From positions 10,412,806 through 10,476,805 of the forward strand of contig CM030862.1 in the NCBI GenBank assembly GCA_018105865.1: a DNA stretch of 64,000 bases. The letters run 5' to 3'. Below the pieces are notes generated by a model. It was given only the letters and a program-made list of their open reading frames with translations. It was not told where the DNA came from and searched no databases. This document shows positions 23,151 to 57,931 of this stretch, in pieces; positions within the stretch are counted from its first letter, which is position 1, and each line of letters starts with the position of its first letter. Made by a program: the position numbers and the translations under genes. Origin of the DNA: Metaphire vulgaris (Eukaryota > Annelida > Clitellata > Crassiclitellata > Megascolecidae).

Positions 23151-24163
23151 TCGATCGCTGTTATCCTTGTGCATTTGCCATCGACCTGTTATCTCGTATA
23201 ACTTAACTCCTCGATCTCTGCTAATCGATTGATCTTTGGCGAAGAAGACAGATTAGCCGTGAAAATAGCCGGCAAAGCGCAACTGGAGCACCGCCGTTGA
23301 GCTGAGCAAACCTAGAAACCCGAGTTTGAACTTCCACGCGTGCATTTAGATCAAACATTAATTACAGGCCCTATTTAGCGGGCCTCCCTCGGACTTCCTA
23401 CCATTTTGCTACTCCTGCGGTGAGAAAGAACATCTAAGGAATGAAGGTACATTTAGGCTTAACCCCTACTTCGCCCCCAAAAGATATCTATAACGCGTCG
23501 TTGCCATGGGCGCCACCACATTAGGGCAAGAGGGGGTACTCGCCTCCACCTGGAAAATGCAAAAACCTACATTTCGCAGTGAAATTTGAAAACCTTGTTC
23601 TAAGATATTAACCGTGACCATTGTGTTAAAATGTTTTTTGCCCCTCCTGGAAAATGTCTGTGGGCGCCTATGACAGGGTTATTTCTAGGATTATCAATTT
23701 AGGGGGGTGTCGGTAAATTCTGCGGGTCCCCTGCCAAAAAGGTCTGACAAGCAAAAAAGGTCATCCCACAGCAGAAATTGGGGTGTTCGGGGGTGTCGGT
23801 CTCAAATTGGTGGTTTTGGGGAGTTTTAAGGGGGTTGTAAAAATATCCCTGTCCCATGGTGGTTGCGTATATCAGACTTGGCTTTAGTTGGGCCCCAACT
23901 TCGAAACCCTAAACAGCTGAAAATTGACAGCCAGACAGACAGACGCCCAAACGATGACTAATGACAGCAAAACAAGTAACCGCTTTTCTTGTTATTCTGC
24001 CTCGTTTTTGACGCCAGTGAGGAAGAAAGAAAGCTCGGACGAGGAAAAAAGATAAGAACACGAGACAGCGAACGACGGGAGAAAGACGCCGCTCAGTTGC
24101 CCTCATTAGAAAGTCGCGTCGTCTTTCGTAGACAACGCAGACGACCGACGCAGACAGAAAGCG

Positions 24164-24281
24164 ATGGTTGCTCAGTCTTTGACGCATCTCATGTCCTATT
24201 TATTTTGGACATCAACGGCTGTTCATATCGTCTTGAATAACGAACAACAAGAGGAACAACAGCAACAACAACAGAGACCTG
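24164..24281 (+). CDS. Tentative signal-peptide exon for the lectin gene
   Basis: ATG, then a hydrophobic stretch (MSYLFWTSTAVHIV) and a Gln-rich segment ending QQRP, closed by a donor-like CCTG|GTAACA in phase 1. This phase fits an acceptor at 31355, inside a hairpin repeat, which would join it in frame to the lectin exon. The distance is 7 kb and no intermediate evidence exists, so it may be chance. Confidence 0.22.
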
Positions 24282-24342
24282 GTAACACAACCAATCTATA
24301 CAGCAATGATAACAATGATAGCAATAACAGCGACTGTGAGAC

Positions 24343-24597
<255 letters not shown>

Positions 24598-25120
24598 TAA
24601 ACTGACAATTTCTTGTGCGCCATATTACCAAATGTCAGGAGCAAGGGCACATTACAGAGTCCAGTTTATAGGCCTACAGATTAAATCAATAGTAATCATA
24701 TTAAAAGAAAGCAAAAAATGGAAAACAATCTAAGGTAGAAGAGAATAAGGTTCCGGAACAGATATGTCTTTAGTAGGCCTACTGGTAATAGTATGCAGTG
24801 CAGTTGACCCAGCTACGCACACCTGGAAAGATAAAAGTCGTATTTTGTTGTTACTAGATGGATTTTAGCCCACGTTAAGTCTTTTACCGAAGACTGGTAA
24901 ATGAGGAGCAGTTAAGGGATGAACAACTTGCACAAAGTCTCTACGCAGTAGCTAGGGTCGGATTCGAACCCGATACCCTCCGGTTGCAGGTCAAGAATCT
25001 TACCGTTACTCCACCGCATTTAAAATACTGTTTGGTATTTGGATGCAATTTGCGTTTTGTGGGCCTATATAAATGCGATTTCTCGTAACAAGCTTAGGGT
25101 ATGGCTTTCTGCGATTTTTG

Positions 25121-25308
25121 CAGTGGCGGCTCTAGGATTTGGCAAGTAGGGGGGCCGTTGGGGTGGCAACTTCTAATCATGAGGGCCAACCATTTGTTGT
25201 TTAATGTATGTAGCATTAAGTATAGGGTCCCTACTGGGGGAGCCACTGGGGGGCCAGACACTCAATAGGGGGCACGGCCCCCTGTGCCCCCCGGTGGAGC
25301 CGCCACTG
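25121..25308. mobile_element. Family E element
   Basis: Perfect duplication GATTTTTG. Confidence 0.9.
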
Positions 25309-25419
25309 GATTTTTGACATCCGTTGGATCCTGGAGTCCATTGCTCCCCATTATACGTAATAAGGACAACATGTCTTTCATTTCAAAAGAACGGATTTCA
25401 GTCCATCAGAGCATCTCTG

Positions 25420-25448
25420 AAACACGGGAGAGGGAGAGAGGGAGAGAA

Positions 25449-25493
<45 letters not shown>

Positions 25494-25567
25494 GACAGAG
25501 ACAGAGACAGAAACCGAAACGGACAGACTAACAGACTGAGAGACAGAGAGGCAGAGACAGACAAAGG

Positions 25568-25656
<89 letters not shown>

Positions 25657-25700
25657 TACAGACAGAGGTACAGACTCAAAGACAGAGAGAGACAGACAGC
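25420..25700. repeat. (GA)n / (GACA)n array
   Basis: GAGA and GACAGACA units; mirrors the TC arrays elsewhere. Confidence 0.9.
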
Positions 25701-25946
25701 AATAAGTCTCGGAATACTAGATAATTTGCTTAATAACAATAATTGTAAGTGCATGATCCGAGACTTTTGAAAATGCGAATTCTTAGCCATTTCCTGCAGA
25801 GGCATTTTTTATCAGATGACAAAATTTCTCCTGAAATCAGGTGCACGCGTGTTATAATGTCTTGATGCTTCTCGGGCTTATACTTACACGTGTAAGCCAA
25901 ACAAATCCATAAACAGGTACGGCTCTGTACTGTATATCCTCTAGAC

Positions 25947-26148
25947 CAGTGTTTTATACAGACTCCAGGCCTTTGGGGGGAAATTGAGGTTTTCAGGGGA
26001 TCGACTTGGTTGGAGGGGAAAAGACGCAGTTCAATGCAAAATTTGTGTAAGTGCTGGGATTTTTTTTTTTTTTTGGGGGGATTTTGAGTTTTTTTTTTTT
26101 TTTTTTTTTGGGGAATCTCCCCTCCTAACAGGCCTGTATAAAACACTG
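25947..26148. mobile_element. Family C element
   Basis: Duplication 7 of 8 (CTCTAGAC / CTCTAGAG); two long T runs expanded inside. Confidence 0.87.
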
Positions 26149-26266
26149 CTCTAGAGTTCAAGATATTTGCTCTATCGAGAAGACGTCTATTTCTTTCTCC
26201 TAGGATTATCCACCTTGTCCTCATTTACCGAAAGTAGAACGAATTAAAGCAGACTCTCAAGAGGAT

Positions 26267-26347
26267 TTAACCCCTTAACTAGGGATCCCGGATATATCCG
26301 TCCATTTTACATTGAGTTACAGTTAAATACACAGTTAAAAGGGTTAA
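26267..26347. mobile_element. 80-bp piggyBac-like miniature element
   Basis: Same ends as at 5171, same orientation, one end with a small change (AAAAGGGTTAA). Confidence 0.8.
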
Positions 26348-26401
26348 CGGTAAATTATCTACAAATAGAACCTCAAAATTTCAGACTCGGCATACGCTAA
26401 A

Positions 26402-26465
<64 letters not shown>

Positions 26466-26469
<4 letters not shown>

Positions 26470-26735
26470 GCGGGAAGTTAGCAGAGTGGTAACAACGTTG
26501 AACGATGGAGCAGGAGGTCGCGGGTTCGAGTCCCGCAGGAGCACTAAAGGTCGACTCAGCCTTTTTCGTGATGGTAAAATGAGTAGCAATGGCAACATTG
26601 CGAAGATAACCATAGGATCGGCGGAATGACTGGCCACCGTCCGCTGATAAATGGCTTAGCCACCTATGGGCTGATGGTCATGAAACCGGAGATCAGCACC
26701 GGCACCTACGGGCACAGAGCCCACGGATGAACTTG
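26466..26735 (+). repeat. tRNA-derived SINE
   Basis: Pol III A box TTAGCAGAGTGGTAA and perfect B box in GCGGGTTCGAGTCCCGC, which forms a five-pair T stem. A body with GACTCAGCCTTTTT and ATGAGTAGCAATGGC follows, then an (AT)n tract. No CCA-ready tRNA acceptor stem, so not a tRNA gene. Confidence 0.75.
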
Positions 26736-26792
<57 letters not shown>

Positions 26793-27140
26793 TTAACAGA
26801 CTGACAGATAGCTGGAAAGCTACATAGTTGGATGGATGGATGGATTGAAGAGAGAGAGAGAGAGGAGAGGGTAAATGCGTATACTTGAGGGAGGGCAGTT
26901 ACCGTAAAATGGTTTGTGCCCCGAGGAGCTCTAACAGGTGGTGGCATATGGAACACTATAGAGCATGTCAGTTTCAGACGACCTTCTTTTTTTGCGTCAC
27001 GTGGCCTGGTTTCTAGCATCGGCGTTGAATCCACGCGGCCATTGTTAGCCGGCTGAAGTTCTTGCACGAGACGACAAAGCAGTAATTACTGGGTATCGTC
27101 TCCGAGGTAGGCCTACGTGAATTCTTTAGAACGTCACGAT

Positions 27141-27315
27141 CAGGGGCGTAGCCAGCAATTTCATTTGGGGCATAATGTGATTGAGGGGGGGCATGAATCT
27201 TTAAAAACGTTAAAAATCTTAAAAACCCATTAAAATTTTAAGGTTGTCTGATTTTTTTTTTGGGGGGGGGGTGGTGGTATATATACCGATATATCTTCCC
27301 ATCGCTACGCCCCTG
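27141..27315. mobile_element. Family D element
   Basis: Ends CAGGGGCGTAGCCAG / CGCTACGCCCCTG; duplication 7 of 8 (GTCACGAT / TTCACGAT). Confidence 0.88.
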
Positions 27316-27686
27316 TTCACGATGGCTGTTTTCGTGACATGACCAGCACTCATTTATACCAAGTGAAATCTGGAACCACTTTCGAAATTATATTTAGTTA
27401 TTCTTTCCATCCATCCATCCATCCATCCAACCAGAGGTGCCGGATCTCCTTATTTTTCCTCCGATCACACAAAATTTCTTCACAAGTTCACAACGTTTTT
27501 AAAATTAATTTTGAACGAACATTTAGAGTACAGCTTGCGTCTTCTTTTCTTTTCCGTCCGTGCGTGCAAAATGCTAAAATATAAACAATAAAAGATCAAA
27601 GCGAATAAAAAGTGCATTCCGGATCTCATGCCAGACGTCTCGGATCGGAGATCCGACAAGATCCGGCTCAATTTAACCCCTGCATC

Positions 27687-27870
27687 CAGTGTTTATTCTA
27701 GACCTTCTCTGGGGGAATTTTCCCCAAAGTTTTAAAATCCCACCCCCCTCCAATTTTTTATATGTTGGCTGGGGGATGGAAATTTCCCTCCCAAAAGTGC
27801 GGAGACTCAGACCTTGTCCCCCAAACATTTCAAAATCCCCCTAACGTCAAGGCGGCTAGAATAAACACTG
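27687..27870. mobile_element. Family B hAT-like element (CAGTGTTTATTCTAG ends)
   Basis: 184 bp, ends CAGTGTTTATTCTAG / CTAGAATAAACACTG, perfect duplication CCTGCATC. Confidence 0.9.
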
Positions 27871-28299
27871 CCTGCATCCAGCCACCCATCCATCCATCCT
27901 TCCTCAAAACCAAAGACCTGAAATATACTTCTATCGCCTCTGCTACGGAAATCTTGTTGCAGTTAATGTAACGACAAAAGGCTAGAAAACACCGCGCCCT
28001 GTGTGTCGGGTTATATCCTGCAAGATAAGACGGTTTTATTCCGGCGAAGGCCTTAAAGCCAATGGTCAATTGTGCGGGGCAATGGTTAAGTACTCCGTAA
28101 TCCTCTTGGGCGTCGAGTATCAGGATTTTCAAGGAATGGATTCGGATCGTAAAAGAGTTTGCGATCTTAAAAGAGCTCCGATTATATTGTTCACCTTTTC
28201 TACAATCTAATCGTCACTTGAATAAAAGATTAGGTCTTGCTAATCAGTAGAAAAGTCTCAGATTCGAATCCGCTTCGCGGTAACTGCATAGTGGTAGCG

Positions 28300-28490
28300 T
28301 ACAGAGGGGCAGCGACCCCGAGCGCCGACCAGATGGAGGGGGGTCGCCGGATAAAATGTCACGGAGACACAATGTCAGCGGACAAAATGTCACGGACAAA
28401 ATGTCACGGTTTAGGGTTAGGGTTAGAGTTTATAGTGTCACATTTTGTCCGCTGACAGTTTATCCGCAGACATTTTGTCCTATCACCGAT
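28300..28490. mobile_element. Inverted-repeat element built of GACAAAATGTCACGG units
   Basis: Direct and inverted copies of ACAAAATGTCACGG and CATTTTGTCC surround a short TTAGGGTTAGGG stretch. Class unknown. Confidence 0.6.
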
Positions 28491-28499
28491 GGGGGGCGC

Positions 28500-29015
28500 C
28501 AAAATTGATTCGGCGACCTTTTTACTCTTTTTTTCTCGTTAAATAGTTTTTATCGACTTGGCCCCGCGGACTCCACCGCTCTCTACACGCCGCTGCTGCA
28601 TTGAAACGTTGATTGCATACTTAAAAGCTGAATTAATTATATGTAAGCCTATGCTAAACCCTGACAAGCAAGACCTGTTTATTTCTCCATTATCTACTTG
28701 TAGCCTTGTCTCGCGCCTGTCTTAATAAAGAAGGTGCATTACATAGACGTAGCCTACATTGTCTCGGGAAGACACCCTGTGGCATCCTATGTCCCAACAC
28801 CCTATGTTGTTGTTTTTGTCTATGTCTGCTAATGCGTTATTTTCATATTTCTAGTTTGATCTATAAACATTTCTTTATTAAGATCGCTACAGCGAAAAAG
28901 AGTACGTTCAGTTTCAGTACATTTTGTGTCGCAAACACGAAAACCAATCTTCTCTCGTGGTTTGACAAGTTTTCCCCTACGATAATACTGACGAAAATGA
29001 TCTTGACAAAACCGC
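28500..29015. other. Unassigned sequence
   Basis: No recognised gene or repeat. The same holds for 29215-30025, 30525-30935 and 20140-20750. Confidence 0.35.
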
Positions 29016-29020
29016 AGCAA

Positions 29021-29208
29021 CAGTGGCGGCTCCACAGGGAGTCCCGGGGGGCCCGTGCCCTCTATTGAGTGCCTGGCCCCACAGTGGCCCCCATGTTGGG
29101 ACCCTATACTTAATACTACATACCTAACAACAAATGGTTGCCCCCCATGATTAGAAGTTGCCACCCCAACGCCCCCCCCCCACTTGCCAAATCCTGGAGC
29201 CGCCACCG
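29021..29208. mobile_element. Family E element
   Basis: Duplication 7 of 8 (CGCAGCAA / CGCAGGAA). A right-end fragment of the family is at 30448-30522. Confidence 0.87.
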
Positions 29209-30032
29209 CGCAGGAAGCCAAAGACCTGTTCTGTGCTCAAATCAAAAGTATTAACGCTAAAAATTGAATCATCAAAATTTTTTCCGCGAATTCATAATAT
29301 TATTGCGGCAACGGTCGCGACTTGGCGTACGGTATTAAGACATCATTGTTTTTACCGGGTTGCTTATTTTCCAGTCATATTTCGTCGTCGTATAGTCTGC
29401 GCAAGAGGTTTCCGATACGGCGAATCGTGACGTGATCATTTTCCGAACATTGTAGTTTGAGTTAGTCTGCGGCACGAGCGTTGGAAATGTTTCTTACAAG
29501 AAAGCAAGAAACTAATAGCTTCCTTTGTCGAAACTGACAAACACAGACTAATACTAATAACAGTAATGCACTCTTGCAAGTACCAATTACAGTATAAAAC
29601 ACTAACATATCCAATCGCTAATATTTCTCCAAGTCCATCTTTAAATATATCAGATTCAACAGGAATATTTTTCAGAGTGGAAAACAACAAGATAGACTAT
29701 AACCAATAATGAAGGAAGTGTATTTCTTGTCTTGAAAACCCGAAATCAGCATGTATCTACATATTTTACTGCATTGTTTTCAAATACAGTGACGGTTGCA
29801 CCATGTCGATTGACTGGGGGTGCATCCCCCACCGGGTTTCCGGATGACCTTTTTTTGTTTGTCAACCTATTTTCCGGTGAATTTAAAAAAGTGAAAAATA
29901 CTGCGAAGGGCCTTCTCTTTTTGCTTGTCGGATTTTTTGGTAAGGTTTATTAAAATTTAGTTGACAAAACACTAACAATGACCTTTTATCTTTCTTTTCT
30001 TTTCTTTTTTTCTTCACTTTGCATCTCCCCAC

Positions 30033-30198
30033 CAGTGTTTAATCTAGACTCCTGGACTCCGGAGAGAAACTCAAAAAGCCGGGGGGAACTGACAAAGCCG
30101 GGGGGAATTCTGCTAGAGGCCGCTGTTAGTCCATGCAGTATTCCAAAATTTCCGGGGGAAGGGCGATCCCCTCCGGAAACGGTCTAGATTAAACACTG
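30033..30198. mobile_element. Family A element
   Basis: Perfect duplication CTCCCCAC. Confidence 0.9.
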
Positions 30199-30939
30199 CT
30201 CCCCACCAACTTCCTATAAGTTTTTTCATCCCCCACCAAGAATTCCCGAAACCGCCACTGTTCGAATAAGTAAAAAATGTGACCGTGACGTTTACTTATT
30301 TGTAGGAAATTAGGCAAACTGCATTGGTTATTGGTTATTAGTAACAATCCAGTCTCACTGCTCTTTGGATCTATCGATCATAATGGTCCCCACATTCTAG
30401 TGCACCCATTCTAAGCAACTAGACTAATAAAGGTTTATGGCAGTTAGTTGACCCCCATGCTTAGAAGTTGCCACCTCAACGCCGCCTCCACCCCCACTTG
30501 CCAAGTCCCGGAGCCGCCACTGCTAGGTCTTCGATATCTTCGCGCCTGATTCCACTCGATTTAGAAGAACCCTGGAATTAACCAAATATTCCAGTTACAC
30601 ATTTCTCCGTCGAAATGGCGATAGATTTTCCAAGCGGAAGTATCATGTTGAAAGGAAGCCTGAAGGGCGATTTGAACCGATTTCTATAGCGCAGTCGGTC
30701 ACGAGTTAGTCTGCGTTGCGTCACTCCTGCGTGCATCGTCGTCACGAAGATTGAGACGTCGGCCGCTCAGTCATGACAACACGAGTGACAGAGAACCTCA
30801 AAAGGGAATGACCATAAAGGGAGAACAGGTCAAGACGGTCAATACTGCTGACCGCCTGTCTCATGTGACTGTAAATATTGTAATCGCTAATACTCCGACA
30901 TTTGTCTATGAAATATAACATCGAAAGATCAATCGCTGT

Positions 30940-31114
<175 letters not shown>

Positions 31115-31144
31115 ACTGATTATGGTGGCATATCGTACAGGTAC

Positions 31145-31355
31145 TGAGTTTGAATCAGAAGATTCTAAATATACAAATACATTATATATATATATAATGT
31201 ATTTGTATATTTAGAATCTTCTGATTAGAATATTTAGAATAATATAAATCTAAATAATATATTTAGAATCTTCTGATGTATATTTAGAATCTTCTGATCA
31301 AAAGATTCTAAATATACAAATACATTATATATATCTAATGTATTTGTATATTTAG

Positions 31356-31374
<19 letters not shown>
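31145..31374. repeat. Compound hairpin just before the lectin exon
   Basis: GAGTTTGAATCAGAAGATTC at left is inverted at right; between them the motif TTTAGAATCTTCTGAT recurs several times in both orientations around (AT)n. Offers an acceptor TTTGTATATTTAG at 31343-31355. Confidence 0.85.
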
Positions 31375-43346
<11,972 letters not shown>

Positions 43347-43877
43347 TTAGATGACGGCCCGCGGGCCAGATCCGGCCCGCCAAGGGGCGTGAAATGGCCC
43401 GCGACGATACTGATACGATAACGCTATTTCCATAATACTTGCGAAATGTTGATAAATGACAACTGTGAATTCGATTCTAAATTACCTTTTCCGAAGAAAT
43501 TTTTAGAAAAATTGATCTATTTTTGTCAACTCTTTTCAAATCGAAACGCTGCACTAACTCGAACGACTCTAATTAATAAAATATAACGCTCAGAATTGAA
43601 AATGTATAAAAGTCTGTCTGGCTGTACAAAGTCTTAGCGCAAAATCGAGTTTTCTATTGCTGGAAGCGAATTTGTCGATTCCATTGTCTATGGATATGTC
43701 CATAAGATCTTTGTGGATATACATCAAAGGCTAAACCGTTTAGACGGTCATCTTCCATTGAAGACGCATTTTTGGTGGGCCGGTGGGGATGCAACCCCAG
43801 TCATCCCCAACGTGGAACCACCCCTGTGTTATACGCCTGCCATCCCTGTGGAGACGTGCCTCCCAGAGATTCTGGAT

Positions 43878-44242
43878 CAGTGGTTCTTAACCTTTTTATG
43901 ATTACGTTCCCCTGAAGCAGGTATAAGAGAACGAAGTATCCCATACCAGGTTACCTTATCCTTGGACAAAAATTTGTGCTCTGCAATTTTTTGAAGAAAA
44001 TTACAAACTGCAACAAACATCTGCCACAGATTGTGCACAGGCTAGAAAGTGAAATTTTTTCTTTAGAATTTCTAATTTAGTACACAAATTTCTACGGCAC
44101 TTGTACAGAGTGTACAGAGTAAATTCTGGCAAGTTTTTAGAACATACTTTATTTCCAGATAATTCTGCGTACCCCCCTCCCCCCCACAACGTCCATCAAG
44201 TACCCCCAAGATGCACGAGTACCCCCCGGTTAAGAACCACTG
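43878..44242. mobile_element. hAT-like element CAGTGGTTCTTAACC
   Basis: Ends CAGTGGTTCTTAACC / GGTTAAGAACCACTG; duplication 7 of 8 (TTCTGGAT / TTCTAGAT). Ends match a widespread animal hAT terminal repeat. Confidence 0.9.
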
Positions 44243-44275
44243 TTCTAGATTATGAGCAGATTTGCGAGTCGATGA

Positions 44276-44470
44276 CAAGGGCGTAGCCAGGAATATGATC
44301 TGGGATGGTATAAATGTTTTTGTTTGGGGTGGGTATAAACCTTAACTATAAACCTTATAAACTACATATAACCTCATATAACCACATATAAATCACATTA
44401 AAAACTTTAAGGTAGACTGATTTGGGGAGGGGGTATATATACCGATATACCCCCCGTCGCTACGCCCCTG
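44276..44470. mobile_element. Family D element
   Basis: Perfect duplication GTCGATGA. Confidence 0.88.
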
Positions 44471-44620
44471 GTCGATGATTGATTACAATTATATAGTTGA
44501 ACAAGTCAGTGCCAGGAGTGTTTCTGTGTTTACATCTCCTCGGATTTAATTTCAAACATAAGTCTAATAAGTCTAATAAGAAAGATTTCCTCTAACGGTG
44601 CGCATCTTGTCGCGTGGCTA

Positions 44621-44700
44621 TTAACCCCTTAACCGTGTATTTAACTGTAACTCAATGTAAAATGGACGGATATATCCGGGGTCCCCAGTTAAGGGGTTAA
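44621..44700. mobile_element. 80-bp piggyBac-like miniature element
   Basis: Exactly 80 bp with TTAA at both ends, reverse orientation. Confidence 0.85.
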
Positions 44701-45113
44701 TGCGAAATTAGAGCGCTAACTCCTATAGCTAGGCCCCCGTCTGCTCGGCCACGGCCTTCTATCCGTTTTGCTTTCGCTCGGACGCAGGCCCAGATGTATG
44801 GGCCAAACGGTCTGCAGCATGCAGGCTTCTGAACCCGGAACTAACGGAGCATAATTATTTGCGATATCTTGTTTAGGCCTAGACAAGGACTTTCAACAGG
44901 GCCTCTTCCTCGTACACTGCTTCGTGGTTTCTTTGTTAGGGTAGACTACTAAATGCTCAAAAGGGGATTTAAATTCGCGCGCTTATAAAGATCTTCCGAA
45001 ATCAGCACAATCAAAGGTACATCTATACTAAAAAAGGTAAGTCCTGTTTTGAAACAGTTAAAAAGTACCTGCACCCTTTTCAAGCACATAATGCGTTGAT
45101 TGCATTAATATTA

Positions 45114-45296
45114 CAGTAGAACTTCGTTATAGCGTGACTAGTCTGGGTATAATGTAAAATGTAGTACGTTATATACGAAGTAAAAGTTATATCAAATAAC
45201 ATCCCATACGGTAGCGCATCACGTGGTACCGTACTTTGCGGTACGTTATAGCCGAGTATGCGCTATAACCGAGTCCGTTATAACGAAGTTCTACTG
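45114..45296. mobile_element. pogo-like miniature element, second subfamily
   Basis: Ends CAGTAGAACTTCGTTATA / TATAACGAAGTTCTACTG, TA flanks on both sides. Confidence 0.87.
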
Positions 45297-45499
45297 TAAT
45301 TAAATTCTCTTCGCTTACAGAACGTAGGAAAATTTGAGATTTTTGGCTCTTTAAGAGAAATATATTAAGCAAATATAATTTTTAAAATACATATATGCAC
45401 AAGTCAATGAGTTTAGACCTTTTACTCTCTGCTTGATGTCATTCTTATTGACGGGTCAAAACTTTGGGTGCATCATGGCCTTAGCGCCTTCAGTTTTTC

Positions 45500-45710
45500 A
45501 CGACATCGGTTGAATGAAGGCTTCCCTATCCGTTTTTCCGTCCATCGAGCAAGCACCCCCGTAAATAAGCACCCCCCATTTGCAGCTGAGTCGACTGGGT
45601 GAGCAGTTGGGGAAGAAATCGCCGAAAGTTTCTGCCGTGCCCGGGGTTTGAACCCCGGATCTTACGACTGATTGTCCAGTCGTGTAACCACTCGACCACG
45701 CTGGTCTATC
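45500..45710 (-). repeat. tRNA-derived SINE
   Basis: On the minus strand: A box TGGTCGAGTGGTTA, B box GGGGTTCAAACCCCGG, body with GACTCAGCTGCAAATGGG. Related tRNA-like pieces are at 24955-25020 and 63715-63780 (both minus). Confidence 0.7.
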
Positions 45711-46086
45711 ATTAAACGGGTCAAGTAGGCGATGTGACGTCACTGTTCGGCTTACGCAATTAGCCGAACCTAGATAACTCATGAATATTAAAGAAGACTA
45801 ATGAATGTTCTGCATAACTCATGAATATTCCAGTAGGCCCTATGTAGTATTAGCATAATAATTTAGCATCCAAATCATTGCAAGGCTGCATGCGTTTGAA
45901 TGCGTTTCAAGCCCTGTAGCGGTCAGGCCCTGTAACCAGTTGGGCCTACGCTAAAGGGCTAGATTTTCACAGAGCAATCAGACATGATAAAGTGTTCGTA
46001 CATACCGGCTGCACTTATGCACTAAAATTGATCGACTCAAATTGATTGCGAAGAAGACGGAACACAGAACTGTTTTGCATGTGAAG

Positions 46087-46279
46087 CAGTTTGCGGCTCC
46101 ACCGGGGGGCAGGGGGCCCGTACCCCTATTGAGTGCCTGGCCCCCCAGTGCCCCCCAGTTGGGACCCTATACTTAATGCTACATACATTAAACAACAAAT
46201 GGTTGGCCCCTCATGATTAGAAGTTGCCACCCCAACGCCGCCGCCTCCCCCCACTTGCCAAATCCTAGAGCCGCCACTG
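46087..46279. mobile_element. Family E element
   Basis: Perfect duplication ATGTGAAG. Confidence 0.9.
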
Positions 46280-46583
46280 ATGTGAAGCGACATAGAAATT
46301 GGAATATTTGACCTTTGACTGTTGCAAATAGAAGACAGAAAATTTGAAAGATTCAAATGAGAGTAGACGCTTTTGTTTACAGCCATACGCAACCCCTCCC
46401 CCCCCCCGATTCTCCCCACCGAAGGGTGAACATTTTGGACGGGATTATTCCCTACCCCCACTGATTTTTAAAAGATTTAACACGAAGCTGGGTTTATCGT
46501 CATCACATAATTAATTTTGCATCGAACGTGGAAGATTTAGCCGTGAAATTCACGAAGGTTCAGTACCCACCTACAATGATATT

Positions 46584-46818
46584 CATTGGCGTAGCCACGG
46601 GGCGGGGGGGGGGTAAGACGGGTGCAGAAGCCCCTATTCTGGCCGGGTCCGCTTGTGGGGTTTGGACAGAACCGTTGAGTCATTTGGAGGGAAGTGGGTA
46701 GGTAGCATGATTGAATACGTGAATGGGAGAAGAATTTCATGACGCGGATAATTTTTTTAACTTGTAGATTTCGACGTGCCCCTCCCCCCCATATTCCGGA
46801 ACCATGGCTGCACCACTG
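46584..46818. mobile_element. hAT-like element, CATTGGCGTAGCC end
   Basis: Imperfect inverted ends CATTGGCGTAGCCACGG / CATGGCTGCACCACTG. Confidence 0.65.
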
Positions 46819-47045
46819 AGAGATATTATGAAATTTTTGGATATAAGCACTTCTCTCAGCTAGAATTTCTGGGTCAATCTGGCTTTCGTACAGGCAGTAA
46901 TGCCTCCTAAGCCACTTTAAATCACGCTATAGTTTATAGGATACAATATTGGAACGGTACAACAGTGTTTCTCACACAGGGAAAACCCCCTTAACCACTT
47001 TCAACCTTGTTATTATTATTATTATTATTATTATTGTTGTTGTTG

Positions 47046-47081
<36 letters not shown>

Positions 47082-47089
47082 CTACTGCT

Positions 47090-48335
47090 CTATCATTGAC
47101 AATTTATACGCTAACTAATCGCTACACCTGTTGTCTACTTGGTAAGCGATTGGGCAGACAGGAACTAAAGTTAGGACTTCGTGACAAGACGAGAAAACTA
47201 ACTGACTAAGAACTTGTAAAACACACAGCAATGACGACTTCCATCTCAGCCATTATTATGTGTCAGGTCACATCGTCAGACGAAGAGACAATCAGACTTC
47301 GTAAAAAAATCGGCAAATTAACCTAGAAGGCACATACACACACAAACCGTGCTGTCGGCCAGTTGTTACGGTAATTGTGCAGATATCAGTATAGGCCTAT
47401 AGTTATACGGTAATCGTTTTTGATCTGAGCATCCGGAAACCGAAGTCTGACTGCAGTGAAAATTCCGAGAACGAACAGACAATTTGGGAAAAATACCCTC
47501 AGAGACAAATAATTAATTGGAAGACAATTTAGATATAAAATTCAAACAAATCAGCATCCAGTTTTCGATTTGGCTGGAGGATCTGGTGGTTAAACCCTAA
47601 TAAATGGTCGAGGGCTACCCCCTTCCCTCAACAGAGGGGTAGAACATTCAGATTTTAAGCAGCCTTCTTTCTCCCCTGCTTAGGGTAACAAAATTTGAGT
47701 GGAGTAGTTTAGCGCACAACTAATGTATTCTAACATTGTCAATTGTTGTCGTTGTTGTTGTTGTTGTTGTTGTTGTTGTTGCTGTAGTCGTTACTTTATA
47801 TTTATTGGAACTTCTAAAACTAAAATTGATTATTTATTCTCATCAGACCTTATTTATTTTATTTTTTAAAAATTTATTTATATATATTTTTTAAACTCAA
47901 AATATCATAGAACATAAATCATAAGCACAAGGATCGTGTAGAAAAATAAATTGAATATTATATAAATCCTTAATTACACTATATTGCTACAGATTAACAC
48001 AGCAACAAGGAAAGGAGTACATTAATCATTTTAAAGCAATATTTAGTGCTATAGTTGGAGACTAGAGATACCAAAAGGAATATAATTCCCGTAAGCCGAT
48101 ATCCTTCGTTAACTGTTAACACCACCGTTTGGTTTTGCGCCTAAGTCTGGGAACCCCTAGAAACGGTGCTTAGAAATAAATAACTATTAACTGTCCGAAA
48201 ACTGAAAACCATAGATTTTATTGTTTACAGCGTCTTGCTAACGTCTTGTTGATTTGCAGGTAATAAGACTGAACGGAAAGTAAGAATTAAGTAAGGTCCA
48301 AAGACCAAACGTTGATCAACTCGCAGGAAGGAATC
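47090..48335. other. Upstream region of the SH2 gene
   Basis: Contains (TTG)n at 47745-47783 and AT-rich sequence. An acceptor-like TTGATTTGCAG ends at 48259, so a 5' UTR exon may begin near 48260. No promoter motif identified. Confidence 0.35.
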
Positions 48336-48339
48336 TATT

Positions 48340-48382
48340 TCCGCAGCAGCAGCAGCAGCAGCAGTAGCAGCAGCAGCAGCAG
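48340..48382 (+). repeat. CAG array serving as splice acceptor next to the start codon
   Basis: About thirteen CAG units, one changed to TAG, end five bases before the ATG at 48388. Each CAG or TAG is a potential acceptor, so the 5' UTR exon boundary cannot be fixed from sequence. Confidence 0.6.
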
Positions 48383-48387
48383 GTGAC

Positions 48388-57931
<9,544 letters not shown>

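Noticed and set aside
23989..24240. Basic reading frame before the tentative signal exon
   Set aside because: Compositionally odd, no domain, no splice context; overlaps the better-supported ATG at 24164.
26466..26545. A functional tRNA gene
   Set aside because: A and B boxes are good, but no seven-pair acceptor stem can be drawn and a SINE body follows.
28408..28430. TTAGGGTTAGGG as an internal telomere
   Set aside because: Only two or three units, inside a small inverted-repeat element.
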